A stretch of DNA of 64,000 bases from Asticcacaulis sp. AC460. Lineage in GTDB: Bacteria > Pseudomonadota > Alphaproteobacteria > Caulobacterales > Caulobacteraceae. The stretch lies in NCBI RefSeq assembly GCF_000495795.1, contig NZ_AWGD01000008.1, positions 124,001 through 188,000 on the forward strand, written 5' to 3'. Position 1 is the stretch's first letter; each line of letters opens with the position of its first letter. A program made the translations under genes and the position numbers. Shown piece by piece: positions 48,352 to 57,357 of the stretch. The notes under the pieces are model-generated. The model was not told the origin of the DNA and did not search any database. It saw only the letters and a program-made list of their open reading frames with translations.

Positions 48352-49770
48352 ATGAAGTCGCGTTTTATCTCCCTTCTGCCGGTGCTGGCCGTTCTGGTGG
48401 CCTGCGGGCCTGGCCATTCTCAGGACAACAAGACGTTTCAAGGGACCGGGTTCGGCAACGAACCGCGCCAGGTGCCGTCGTCCGCCGTCGGCATGAAGAC
48501 CTCGTTCGCACCCGTAGTGCGCACCGTCGCTCCGGCGGTCGTTAACGTCTATGCCAAGGTACGGGTGCGCGAGAATGTCGATCCCTTCTGGCAGATGTTC
48601 GGCAACGGCGTGCCGCAATCGCGCACCGAAGGATCGCTGGGATCGGGCGTTATCGTGCGCAAGGACGGCATCGTCGTCACCAACAACCACGTCGTCGCCG
48701 GCGGCCAGACCTTCATGGTCGTCCTGAACGACCGCCGTGAATATTCGGCCAAGCTGCTGCTGTCGGATCCGCGCTCGGACCTGGCGGTGCTGAAGCTGGA
48801 GGCACCGGGCGAGACCTTCCAGACGATCGAGTTGAACGACGGCCGTGACCTGGAGGTGGGCGATCTGGTCCTGGCCATCGGCAATCCGTTCGGGGTGGGC
48901 CAGACCGTGACCAACGGCATTATTTCGGCGCTCAACCGCAGCAATGGCGAAGAGGGCAACTTCATCCAGACCGACGCCGCCATCAATCCCGGTAATTCCG
49001 GCGGCGCCCTGGTCGACATGAACGGCAAGCTGATCGGCATCAATGCCCAGATCCTGTCGCGCGCCGGCCAGTCGTCGGGTGTCGGCTTCGCCATCCCGGC
49101 GGCCATGGTCAAGCGCGTGGTCGACAGCGCCGCCGGCGGCGCCACCTCGCTCAAGCGGCCGTGGCTGGGCGCCAAGGGCGATACGGTGACCTCGGACATC
49201 GCCAAATCGCTGGGGATGGACCGGCCGGAAGGCGTGCTGGTGTCGGATGTCTACAAGGGTTCGGCCGCCGATCAGGCGGGACTGCAGACCGGCGATGTCA
49301 TCCTGGCCATCAACGGTCAGGCGGTGAATGACGCCGGCGGGCTGCGCTACCAGATCAGCCTGTTGAACCTGAACCAGACGGCGAAGATCGAGGGGCTGCG
49401 CCAGGGCAAGCCGTTCAGCGTCAATGTCAAGGCCACGCCGCCGTCGGATTCGCCGCCGCGCGACGAGCGCCTGATCAAGGGCGAGAATCCTTTCGCCGGC
49501 GCCAAGGTGGTCAACCTGTCGCCTGCGGTCGCCGACGAGATCGGTGTCGATCCGTTCGACGCGCCCAGGGGGGTGATGATCTATTCCATCGAATCGGCGC
49601 GCACCTATGCTGCCGGGGTCGGTTTGCAGCCCGGCGACATCGTCCGCGAGGTCAATGGCAAAGTGATCAACACCTCGGGCGACCTGGACGCCGTGGCGAA
49701 GCAGGGCGCGCGGTCGTGGCGGATCAGCATCCAGCGCGGCGGGCGGATCATTACGGCGCAATTCAGTTAG
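48352..49770 (+). CDS. HtrA/DegP-type serine protease, probable lipoprotein
   Basis: 472 residues. Trypsin-like triad: H113 in TNNHVVAGG, D143 in RSDLAVL and S216 in NPGNSGGAL. Two PDZ domains follow, roughly residues 265-355 and 380-470. Family function is degradation and chaperoning of damaged periplasmic proteins. The N-terminus has a lipobox (LVAC, C18) in place of an ordinary signal-peptidase I site, so it may be anchored to a membrane rather than free. The Q-linker found in DegP LA loop is short. Monocistronic in look. Confidence 0.9.
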   Translation: MKSRFISLLPVLAVLVACGPGHSQDNKTFQGTGFGNEPRQVPSSAVGMKTSFAPVVRTVAPAVVNVYAKVRVRENVDPFWQMFGNGVPQSRTEGSLGSGVIVRKDGIVVTNNHVVAGGQTFMVVLNDRREYSAKLLLSDPRSDLAVLKLEAPGETFQTIELNDGRDLEVGDLVLAIGNPFGVGQTVTNGIISALNRSNGEEGNFIQTDAAINPGNSGGALVDMNGKLIGINAQILSRAGQSSGVGFAIPAAMVKRVVDSAAGGATSLKRPWLGAKGDTVTSDIAKSLGMDRPEGVLVSDVYKGSAADQAGLQTGDVILAINGQAVNDAGGLRYQISLLNLNQTAKIEGLRQGKPFSVNVKATPPSDSPPRDERLIKGENPFAGAKVVNLSPAVADEIGVDPFDAPRGVMIYSIESARTYAAGVGLQPGDIVREVNGKVINTSGDLDAVAKQGARSWRISIQRGGRIITAQFS

Positions 49771-49850
49771 GGCAGGGATGGGCGACTGTTTGTCGGCGGG
49801 GAGGGAACCCAGGCCACAATTGCGCAAGCCTGTTGACGATCTCGTCTACC

Positions 49851-49923
49851 TTGTACCCCTCCGCCGGCTTCGCCGGCACCTCCCCAGCCTCGCCGGCAGG
49901 CATCGTGGAGAGGAGGGCGTTTG
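49851..49923. repeat. Extragenic repeat family B, copy 6 (with insertion)
   Basis: This copy starts TTGTACCCCTCC and has the GCCGGC-TTC-GCCGGC stem of copy 4. An extra segment of about 13 bp that repeats CGCCGGC is inserted before GTGGAGAGGAGGGCG. It lies between the protease gene and the M61 gene. Confidence 0.7.
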
Positions 49924-50029
49924 TCATTTCCGTCGGCGACCGCCCTGCAGGATTTGGGAGCCCCATGAAAAGGTCTTTACAGAGCGAACTCCGCGTGAAT
50001 AGTTCCTCGTGAAACTTCAGGAGGGTGGC

Positions 50030-51967
50030 ATGAAGGCGATCGTGGCCGCGGTAGTGGCGTTTGGACTTGCGGCTGGCCCCGTCTCAGCGCAGGCCCCTGC
50101 CATGCCGGCGGCGCTGCCGCCCGGTCTGCCGGCGCCGCGGGATGTCGCTTTTCCCGGCACGATTCAGCTGTTTGTCGACGCCAGCGACACGGACCGCCAC
50201 ATCGTCCATATCCGCGAGGTCATCCCGGTGGCCCAGGCCGGGCGGCTGACCCTGCTGGTGCCGAAATGGCTGCCGGGGCACCATTCGCCCGCCGATACCG
50301 ACCTGACCAAGATCGCCGGGCTGAAGGTCACCGCCGTCGGCCAGGTCCTACAGTGGACACGCGACTCGATTGAGCCGAACGCCTTTCATGTCGAGGTGCC
50401 GGCCGGCGTTACCGAGGTGACGGCGCAGTTTCAGTACCTGTTTCCGGTTCAGGAACGCGACGGCGAAATCCTGCATACCGACACCATGCTGGCCTTGCAG
50501 TGGACCGGCCAGAGCCTCTATCCCGCCGGCTGGTTCGCCCGCCGCATTCCGATCCAGTTGAACCTGACGCTGCCGAAGGACTGGCAATTTGCGTCGGCGC
50601 TGGAGACGGACGGGCGCAAGGGCGACGTCGTAATCTTCAAGCCGATTTCCTACGATCACTTCATCGACTCGCCGCTGATCGCCGGACAGTATTTCCGCAC
50701 CTACGACCTCGATCCTGGCGCCAAGGTGCCGGTGAAGATGAACATCGTCGCCGACGACCCGAAAAACCTGGAGGTCCCTGACAAGGTCGTCGACATCCAT
50801 CGCCGCGTCGTCCAGGAGGCCTACAAGCTGTTCGGGGCGAAGCACTATGACCGTTTCGATTTCCTGGTCACAGCTTCCGACACCGTCAGCATCGGGCTGG
50901 AGCACCACCGTTCGTCCGAGATCGGCGTCGAGCCGGACTATTTCCGCGAAGTGGCGGGCAAGGGCTTCGGCCGAAACATCATGGCCCACGAATACATCCA
51001 TAGCTGGGACGGCAAGTTCCGCCGCCCGCAGGGCCAGTTCACCGGGGATTTCCAGGCGCCGATGCAGGACGAGCTTCTGTGGGTCTATGAAGGCGGCACC
51101 ACCTACTGGACCTTTGTGATCGAGGGCAGGGCGGGGCTCTACACTTACGACCAGACCCTGCAGCAACTGGCGGCCAGCATGGCGGTCTATGACAACCTGC
51201 CGGCGCGGCAGTGGCGCAACCTGGTCGATACGACCTATGATCCGATTATCTCCAACCGCGAACCGAAATCGTGGACCAGCTGGCAGAGATCGGAAGACTA
51301 TTATTTCGAAGGCGCGCTGATCTGGCTGGAGGCCGATACTCTGATCCGGGAGAAGACCGGCGGGAAAAAGTCACTGGATGACTTCGCGCGGGGATTCTTC
51401 GGCGTCCACGATGGTGCGTGGGACCCGATGGTCTATGGTTTCGACGACGTTGTGGCGGCCCTGAACGCCGTCTATCCTTACGACTGGGCGAACTTCCTGA
51501 AGGCGCGCACCACCCGCACTGGTGGCGGCGCCCCGCTCGAAAGCCTGGCGCGGGCGGGCTATCGCCTGTCCTACAGCGACACGCCGACCGACTACACGAA
51601 GTCGAATGAGGCAAAGCGCAATGTCGTTGGGCTGATGTACGGCCCGGGCCTGAGCGTCGCCAAGGATGGTGCGATCCGCGAAGTCATGTGGGACGGGCCA
51701 GCCTTCAAGCTGGGCCTGACGGCGAGCATGAAGATTGTCGCTGTCGACGGCCGCGGCTTTACGTCGGACCGTTTGAAAGACGCCCTGGTTGCGGCCCATG
51801 GCACGGACAAAAAGATTGAACTGTGGATGCAGGAAGGCGACCACTACCGTGTCGTAGTGCTCGATTACCATGAAGGACTGCGTTATCCGCGCCTGGAACG
51901 CATCGAAGGCAAGGCCGACGGGCTCAAGCCGATCTTCACCGCCTCTGATTCGGCGGCCCGAAAATAA
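50030..51967 (+). CDS. M61 family metallopeptidase (glycyl aminopeptidase-like)
   Basis: 645 residues with a signal peptide (MKAIVAAVVAFGLAAGPVSA). Zinc motif HEYIH at residues 320-324, in the context FGRNIMAHEYIHSWDGKF typical of M61. A beta-rich N-terminal domain precedes it and a PDZ-like region covers roughly residues 530-620. M61 enzymes are aminopeptidases that prefer glycine or alanine. ATG 50030 is chosen for the AGGAGGG site and signal peptide; the upstream GTG 50009 adds only leader. It probably acts in the periplasm. Confidence 0.9.
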   Translation: MKAIVAAVVAFGLAAGPVSAQAPAMPAALPPGLPAPRDVAFPGTIQLFVDASDTDRHIVHIREVIPVAQAGRLTLLVPKWLPGHHSPADTDLTKIAGLKVTAVGQVLQWTRDSIEPNAFHVEVPAGVTEVTAQFQYLFPVQERDGEILHTDTMLALQWTGQSLYPAGWFARRIPIQLNLTLPKDWQFASALETDGRKGDVVIFKPISYDHFIDSPLIAGQYFRTYDLDPGAKVPVKMNIVADDPKNLEVPDKVVDIHRRVVQEAYKLFGAKHYDRFDFLVTASDTVSIGLEHHRSSEIGVEPDYFREVAGKGFGRNIMAHEYIHSWDGKFRRPQGQFTGDFQAPMQDELLWVYEGGTTYWTFVIEGRAGLYTYDQTLQQLAASMAVYDNLPARQWRNLVDTTYDPIISNREPKSWTSWQRSEDYYFEGALIWLEADTLIREKTGGKKSLDDFARGFFGVHDGAWDPMVYGFDDVVAALNAVYPYDWANFLKARTTRTGGGAPLESLARAGYRLSYSDTPTDYTKSNEAKRNVVGLMYGPGLSVAKDGAIREVMWDGPAFKLGLTASMKIVAVDGRGFTSDRLKDALVAAHGTDKKIELWMQEGDHYRVVVLDYHEGLRYPRLERIEGKADGLKPIFTASDSAARK

Positions 51968-52089
51968 AGCGAGACCGCCGGTTTCGCGCGCTCAGAACGC
52001 GAATTGCGTGACGATTTTGCAACGTCGACGTCTCTTTCGCGCCGCAACCAAGCCGTTTTGTCAAACTGTCACAGAGCGCCGGTAACGGC

Positions 52090-52150
52090 ATCCCCATCGC
52101 GGCCTGAACGCCGCACCCGACGCGCATGGTGCGCGCTGGATCATGGGGAT
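52090..52150 (+). promoter_or_regulatory. Structured leader that may cover the TonB-receptor ribosome binding site
   Basis: ATCCCCAT (52090-52097) can pair with ATGGGGAT (52143-52150); the second arm contains the only GGGGA-type Shine-Dalgarno candidate before ATG 52157. An inner palindrome around CGCGCATGGTGCGCG lies between the arms. Control by folding is inferred. Confidence 0.4.
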
Positions 52151-52156
52151 ACCAAT

Positions 52157-54841
52157 ATGCTGTTTTCCAAGAAGAGCGCACTGCGCCTGGCGCTGATGGC
52201 CGGCGCTTCGTTTATTACCGTAGGTCAGGCCTATGCCCAGGACGCCCAGGTGGAAACTGGTGAGGAAGTGGTCGTGCGCGGCCGCCGTCCCATGGCGGAA
52301 AGCCAGGAAGCCGCCATGAAGGCGCAGAAGAATTCGGACTCGCTGGTCACCGTGCTGTCGGCCGACGCTATCGGCGACCTGCCCGACCAGAACCTGGCCC
52401 AGGCGGTTTCGCGCCTGCCCGGCATCGGCATCGAGCGCGACCAAGGTCAGGGCCGTTACGTCAACCTGCGCGGCGCCCCGCGCTACTGGACGACCCTGTC
52501 CTTCGACGGCCTGTCGGTCGTGTCGCCGGAAGGCCGCCAGACCCGCTTCGACAACATCCCGTCGGCCATCGCGTCGCAGGTGACGGTGCAGAAGGCCATC
52601 GTCGCCTCCATGCCGGGCGACACGGTCGCCGGCAATGTCGACATCCGCACGCGCCGCGCCTTTGACTACAAGGGCCAGAAGATCACCGGCAAGCTGGGCC
52701 TGGGCCATGTCGAGTTGGGTGACGGTCAGGAAATCGACGCGTCGCTGGTCTATTCCAACATCTTCCTGGACGGCAAGCTGGGCGTGGTCGCCCAGGCTTC
52801 GTACTACAGCCGCGAAATGGCGACGGAAAACTGGGAAACCGACCCTTACGTCACGCCGAAGGCCGTCGATACCTCCAAGCGCTTCGCCGTCGACACCAAG
52901 AACAAGCACTACCGCCTGACCCGCGAGAACACCTCGGCCTCGCTGCGCCTGGATTACAAGCTCAACGCCGACAACACGATCTTCGCCTCGACGATCTTTT
53001 CGGAATATCATGACGACGAGTTGCGCGACCAGTTCATCTTCAACCTGGACGGCCAGAGCACCAACGCCGCCGGCGTGGCCTATAACAGCGACGCCTATTT
53101 CACGGCCAACGATCCGAAGCATGGCACGGCCTATGGCGCCCGCCTGAATGCCCGCATCACCTACCGCGATAACTACGACACCATGTCGACCAATACCCTG
53201 GGCGGCGAGCACCACTTCGGCAACGGCCTGGATGCGTCGTGGCGCCTGAACTACACCTGGACCGAAAACCGTGGCGACAACCCGGCCGAAATCCGCTTCC
53301 GCAGCGGCAGCAACTTCGCGTCGCGTCCGACCGTCGACTATGATTTCCGCGACACCACCTCGAACTTCGTTCAGCTGTTCCGCACGACCGGCACGACCTC
53401 GGCTCGCGTCAAGGGCGACCGGGTGATGAATATCGAAGACTTCGCCATGCCGCTGAACCAGATCTCGATGTTCGAGGCGGCGGAAGAAACCAAGGCGTGG
53501 ACCGGCAAGGTCGATTTCGATTATGCCACGCAACTGTTCGGCCGCGACACCAAGGTCGAGTTCGGCGGCCTGTATACGACCCGTGAAAAGGAAAACCGCG
53601 ACTACGGCTTCAGCGGTTCGACTGCGAACAGCACCCTGACCTACAGCCAACTGGCCCAGGACGGCGACTATCTGGGTGAGCAGTATCTTGGCTACACCTT
53701 CCGTTATTCCAACAAGGAGAAGGTGCTGAACGCCATCGCGACGTCGCGCAACGGCGCTGCCCTGACCGAGACCCTGGCCAACTACTGGAAGGTCAGCGAA
53801 GACGTCTCCGCCGCCTACCTGATGGCGACGACGCAGTTCGATTGGGGTAATGTTGTCTACGGCGTCCGCGTCGAGGCGATCGGCAATACCGGCGAGGCCT
53901 ATACCTTCGTTGGCTCGACCAATACCGGCCTGAAGCAGACCAAGTCCGACGACACCCTGGTCTACCCCAGCGTTCACCTGAACTGGAACCTGTCCGACCG
54001 CCTGAAGGCCCGCTTCGGCCTGACGACCTCGGCTTCGCGCGCCGATTTCGACGACCTGCGCCCGAACTTCACCATCAATGACGGCGAAACCTCGATCTCG
54101 GGCGGTAACCCCGACGCCAAGCCGGAAAAGCAGGTCGGCCTGGACGCCTATCTGGAATATTACGGCAGCCACGACACCTTCTTCTCGGCCGGCGTCTTCT
54201 ACAAGGACATCAGCGACGTCCTGCTGTCGACCTCCAGCACCTATGGCAAGGACGATCTGGATGTCGCCGGTTTCGACCGCACCAACTATCGCTACAACAC
54301 CGTCCGTAACGGCGGTGACGGCTATATCAAGGGGCTCGAACTGTTCGCTTCGACGACAGCCGAAACCCTGGTCGAAAGCAACGGCCTGCCTGAATGGCTC
54401 GGCGGCTTCGGCGTTCGCGCCTCCGCCACCTTCACCGAATCGGAACTGAACCTGCTGGCGGTCGGCACGTCGCCTGCCCGTACCGTCACCCTGTCCGGTA
54501 CGTCGGACTCGGTTTACAACCTTCAGGCCATCTACGAAAAGTATGGCCTGACCGTCCGCCTGGCCGCCCAATACCGCACGCCGTGGCTCCAGGACGTCGG
54601 CGTCTATAAGGCGGTTGCCGGCACCATCGTTCCCGATGGCAATGGCGACATCTACTGGGACAAGGATCTGGAGGTCGACCTGTCGGTCCGTTACCAGATC
54701 AACGACAACTTCGAAATCTTCGCTGACGGTGTCAACCTGACCAATGACGGCGCCGCCCGCTTCGGCGACACCGACCAGTATCCGATCGAATACGAAAAGT
54801 TCGGCAAGCGGTTTATCGCGGGTGTCCGTTTCAACTTCTAA
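52157..54841 (+). CDS. TonB-dependent receptor
   Basis: 894 residues, an outer-membrane beta-barrel with N-terminal plug. Signal peptide to about residue 27. The plug has VLSADAIGDLPDQNLAQAV followed by SRLPGIGIERDQGQGRYVNLRG, of the kind seen in carbohydrate receptors of Caulobacterales and sphingomonads. The barrel ends in FGKRFIAGVRFNF with a terminal Phe, as needed for BAM insertion. TonB/ExbB/ExbD supply energy. The ligand cannot be read; nearby glycan enzymes are far away. ATG 52157 gives a normal leader, while the longer frame upstream starts in non-coding DNA. Confidence 0.93.
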   Translation: MLFSKKSALRLALMAGASFITVGQAYAQDAQVETGEEVVVRGRRPMAESQEAAMKAQKNSDSLVTVLSADAIGDLPDQNLAQAVSRLPGIGIERDQGQGRYVNLRGAPRYWTTLSFDGLSVVSPEGRQTRFDNIPSAIASQVTVQKAIVASMPGDTVAGNVDIRTRRAFDYKGQKITGKLGLGHVELGDGQEIDASLVYSNIFLDGKLGVVAQASYYSREMATENWETDPYVTPKAVDTSKRFAVDTKNKHYRLTRENTSASLRLDYKLNADNTIFASTIFSEYHDDELRDQFIFNLDGQSTNAAGVAYNSDAYFTANDPKHGTAYGARLNARITYRDNYDTMSTNTLGGEHHFGNGLDASWRLNYTWTENRGDNPAEIRFRSGSNFASRPTVDYDFRDTTSNFVQLFRTTGTTSARVKGDRVMNIEDFAMPLNQISMFEAAEETKAWTGKVDFDYATQLFGRDTKVEFGGLYTTREKENRDYGFSGSTANSTLTYSQLAQDGDYLGEQYLGYTFRYSNKEKVLNAIATSRNGAALTETLANYWKVSEDVSAAYLMATTQFDWGNVVYGVRVEAIGNTGEAYTFVGSTNTGLKQTKSDDTLVYPSVHLNWNLSDRLKARFGLTTSASRADFDDLRPNFTINDGETSISGGNPDAKPEKQVGLDAYLEYYGSHDTFFSAGVFYKDISDVLLSTSSTYGKDDLDVAGFDRTNYRYNTVRNGGDGYIKGLELFASTTAETLVESNGLPEWLGGFGVRASATFTESELNLLAVGTSPARTVTLSGTSDSVYNLQAIYEKYGLTVRLAAQYRTPWLQDVGVYKAVAGTIVPDGNGDIYWDKDLEVDLSVRYQINDNFEIFADGVNLTNDGAARFGDTDQYPIEYEKFGKRFIAGVRFNF

Positions 54842-54866
54842 GATCAGACGACAGTTCGCGTAGCGA

Positions 54867-54897
54867 AGCGCCGCCGGTACCTCCGGCGGCGCTTTTT
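54867..54897 (+). terminator. Terminator of the TonB-receptor gene
   Basis: AGCGCCGCCGG-TACCT-CCGGCGGCGCT, an 11-bp stem, followed by TTTT, 25 bp after the stop. Confidence 0.9.
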
Positions 54898-54925
54898 GCG
54901 TTGAAATCGGGGGTTTGGGTTCTAT

Positions 54926-56290
54926 ATGTGTTCCATGCCCGCCCCCAATGCAGATCTATTCGGCCATGTTGCGCCGACCGCCAAGTCCACGCTGCCGCAG
55001 GTGGATGACGCCGCCAAGCCTCTGGCCGACCGGCTGCGCCCCAGGGCCGTCGACGAGGTCGTCGGCCAGGATCACCTGCTGGGGCCCGATGGCGCCATTG
55101 CCAGGTTGATCGCGCGCGGCTTCCTGCCCAGCCTGATCCTGTGGGGCCCGCCCGGTGTCGGCAAGACCACCATCGCCCGGCTGCTGGCCGAGGCGGCCGG
55201 CTATGAGTTCCAGCAGATATCGGCCGTCTTTTCCGGTGTCGCCGACCTGAAGAAGGCCTTCGAACAGGCCCAGGCGCGGCACCAGATGGGACAGCGTACC
55301 GTGCTGTTCGTCGATGAAATCCACCGTTTCAACCGGGCCCAGCAGGACAGTTTCCTGCCCTATGTCGAGGCCGGCGTGGTGACCCTGATCGGCGCCACGA
55401 CGGAAAACCCGTCGTTCGAACTGAACGGGGCCTTGTTGTCGCGCTGCCAGGTCTTCGTATTGAAACGCCTGGACGAGGCCGCCCTGGACCGGATCATCGC
55501 GAAGGCGCAGGATCATATCGGTCATAAACTGCCGTTGCAGCCCGAGGCGTACGACACGCTGAAACTGCTCAGTGACGGCGACGGCCGTTACATACTGAGC
55601 CTCATCGAAGCCCTGGATCATATGGGCTTCGAGGCGCCCTTGTCGTCGGAGGAACTTCTGGCGCAATTGCAGAAGCGCCGGCCCAATCACGACAAGGACC
55701 GCGAGGGTCACTACAACCTGATCAGCGCGTTGCACAAGTCGGTGCGGGGATCGGATCCGGATGCCGCCCTGTACTGGCTGGCGCGGATGCTCAACGGCGG
55801 GGACGATCCCCTGTTCATCGCCCGGCGGCTGATCCGCATGGCGTCGGAGGATATCGGCAATGCCGATCCGATGTCGTTACTGATGTGCCAGGCGGCGCGC
55901 GACACCTACGAGGTGCTGGGCTCGCCCGAAGGCGAACTGGCCCTGGCCCAGGCCGTGGTCCACATGGCTTCGGCGCCCAAGTCGAATTCGGTCTATACGG
56001 CTTTCAAAGCGGCGCAGAAACTGGCGCGGGAGACCGGCCACCTCGACCCGCCGGCGGTGATTCTCAACGCGCCAACCAAGCTGATGAAAGATATCGGTTA
56101 CGGCGCCGGCTATATCTACGATCCGGATGATCCCGACGGTTTCTCCGGACAGAACTATTTCCCGGACGGGGTGGCGCGGCCGAAATTCTACGATCCGGTC
56201 GGCGATGGTCACGAAGCCAAGGTGAAACAGCGCCTGGAGTACTGGGCGCAACTGCGGGCCACCAAGCAGAGGGCGCGCGGGGACGTGTGA
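54926..56290 (+). CDS. rarA: Replication-associated recombination protein A (RarA/MgsA)
   Basis: 454 residues, an AAA+ clamp-loader-like ATPase acting at stalled forks. Walker A is WGPPGVGKTT (residues 73-82), Walker B LFVDEIH (127-133), and GATTENPSFELNGALLSR holds sensor 1 and the arginine-finger region. The C-terminal tetramerisation domain is complete. The start is ATG 54926 or ATG 54935. Its stop overlaps the start of the next DUF805 gene. Confidence 0.95.
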   Translation: MCSMPAPNADLFGHVAPTAKSTLPQVDDAAKPLADRLRPRAVDEVVGQDHLLGPDGAIARLIARGFLPSLILWGPPGVGKTTIARLLAEAAGYEFQQISAVFSGVADLKKAFEQAQARHQMGQRTVLFVDEIHRFNRAQQDSFLPYVEAGVVTLIGATTENPSFELNGALLSRCQVFVLKRLDEAALDRIIAKAQDHIGHKLPLQPEAYDTLKLLSDGDGRYILSLIEALDHMGFEAPLSSEELLAQLQKRRPNHDKDREGHYNLISALHKSVRGSDPDAALYWLARMLNGGDDPLFIARRLIRMASEDIGNADPMSLLMCQAARDTYEVLGSPEGELALAQAVVHMASAPKSNSVYTAFKAAQKLARETGHLDPPAVILNAPTKLMKDIGYGAGYIYDPDDPDGFSGQNYFPDGVARPKFYDPVGDGHEAKVKQRLEYWAQLRATKQRARGDV

Positions 56291-56787
56291 TGCCGGAGGA
56301 GGTGGGGGCGCTCTTTTACCTGGAATATTTCCTCTATGTTGCGGGGCCGGTGATCGTGTTCGTCGGACTGGCCGCCGCGCTGGCTGCCGCGGCGGTTCTG
56401 GGCCGGCCGGAAGGTCGCAACCGTTTCGGCCGGGTGCCCCAGACCTTGCCGGTCCCCGATGCCTTCGTCACCATCTTCCGCAAGTTCGCCGATTTCCGCG
56501 GGCGGGGTGGGCGCTCGGAAATCTGGCCGTGGCTCCTGGCCACGCTGGCGGTTCAGTTGGTGATCGTCTTCCTGTTGCGCGACAATCTGTACGTGGCGGG
56601 CGCAGTCGCGGCGCTGCTCTGGATTCCGGGCGTCTCGGCCGGGGCGCGGCGGCTGCACGACCTCAACCTGTCGGCGTGGTGGCTGGCCGTGGCGCTGACC
56701 GGCGTCGGCCTGCTGGGCCTGGCCATGATCTGGTTGGTGCCGTCGCAAAAGCCTCATGAGGCTGATGTGTCGGACATGTTCGAGTAG
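56290..56787 (+). CDS. DUF805 membrane protein 1
   Basis: 165 residues with four hydrophobic segments. The DUF805 centre is FRKFADFRGRGGRSEIWPW and the end GARRLHDLNLSAWWL, the pattern of the family of small inner-membrane proteins (YhaH/YhaI in E. coli) of unknown role. A cytoplasmic N-terminal segment without signal peptide precedes them. ATG 56290 shares its A with the rarA stop. A second copy follows 43 bp downstream. Confidence 0.85.
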   Translation: MPEEVGALFYLEYFLYVAGPVIVFVGLAAALAAAAVLGRPEGRNRFGRVPQTLPVPDAFVTIFRKFADFRGRGGRSEIWPWLLATLAVQLVIVFLLRDNLYVAGAVAALLWIPGVSAGARRLHDLNLSAWWLAVALTGVGLLGLAMIWLVPSQKPHEADVSDMFE

Positions 56788-56829
56788 GTCGCCGGTTTAC
56801 TTTTCCGGTGCCGTAGATAGGTTGGTGGC

Positions 56830-57321
56830 ATGTATTGGGCGGGCGGCAGCTATATTTACCTCTTTATGGCCGGGATTCTCGGTGCGCCGGTGATTATCGG
56901 CGTGCTGGCCCTGTGGCTGATCAAGCCTGGCACGGCCGGGCACTATGGACCCTTGCCGACGCGCAAGTCGATCGCCAGCGCCGTGCTGACCGTCTACCGC
57001 AAAACCTTCATGTGGAAGGGCAGGGCCAGCCGGTCGGAAATCTGGTGGTACCTGCTGTTCGTGTTTACGGTGCAGAGCACGGTCATCTTCCTGCTGGCCT
57101 TCCGCAATGGGACGATCGACAACAACATCAACCTGGCGCTCAACGCCCTGTGCCTGCCGACGGGCCTGGCGGTCGGGGCGCGGCGGCTGCACGATATCGG
57201 TCGCAGCGCCTGGTGGCTTCTGCTGGGGGCGACCGGCACGGGCTATCTGGTCCTGCTGGTCCTGTGGCAGCTGCCACCGGGAAAGGATATCGGCGTATCT
57301 CAGGCCGAGGTGTTCGACTGA
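56830..57321 (+). CDS. DUF805 membrane protein 2
   Basis: 163 residues, the paralogue of the preceding gene with the same organisation: YRKTFMWKGRASRSEIWWYL in the middle and GARRLHDIGRSAWWLLLG near the end. Four membrane segments. The two look like an old tandem duplication. A pseudouridine synthase gene starts 37 bp after its stop on the same strand. Confidence 0.85.
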   Translation: MYWAGGSYIYLFMAGILGAPVIIGVLALWLIKPGTAGHYGPLPTRKSIASAVLTVYRKTFMWKGRASRSEIWWYLLFVFTVQSTVIFLLAFRNGTIDNNINLALNALCLPTGLAVGARRLHDIGRSAWWLLLGATGTGYLVLLVLWQLPPGKDIGVSQAEVFD

Positions 57322-57357
57322 TTTGCTTTTCCGGCCCGCCGCCGCTATGGAGCGGCC

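Noticed and set aside
52040-52090. Pho-box-like TGTCA repeats before the TonB receptor
   Set aside because: The two TGTCA units are 8 nt apart instead of the 11 nt of PhoB boxes, so I do not call a site.
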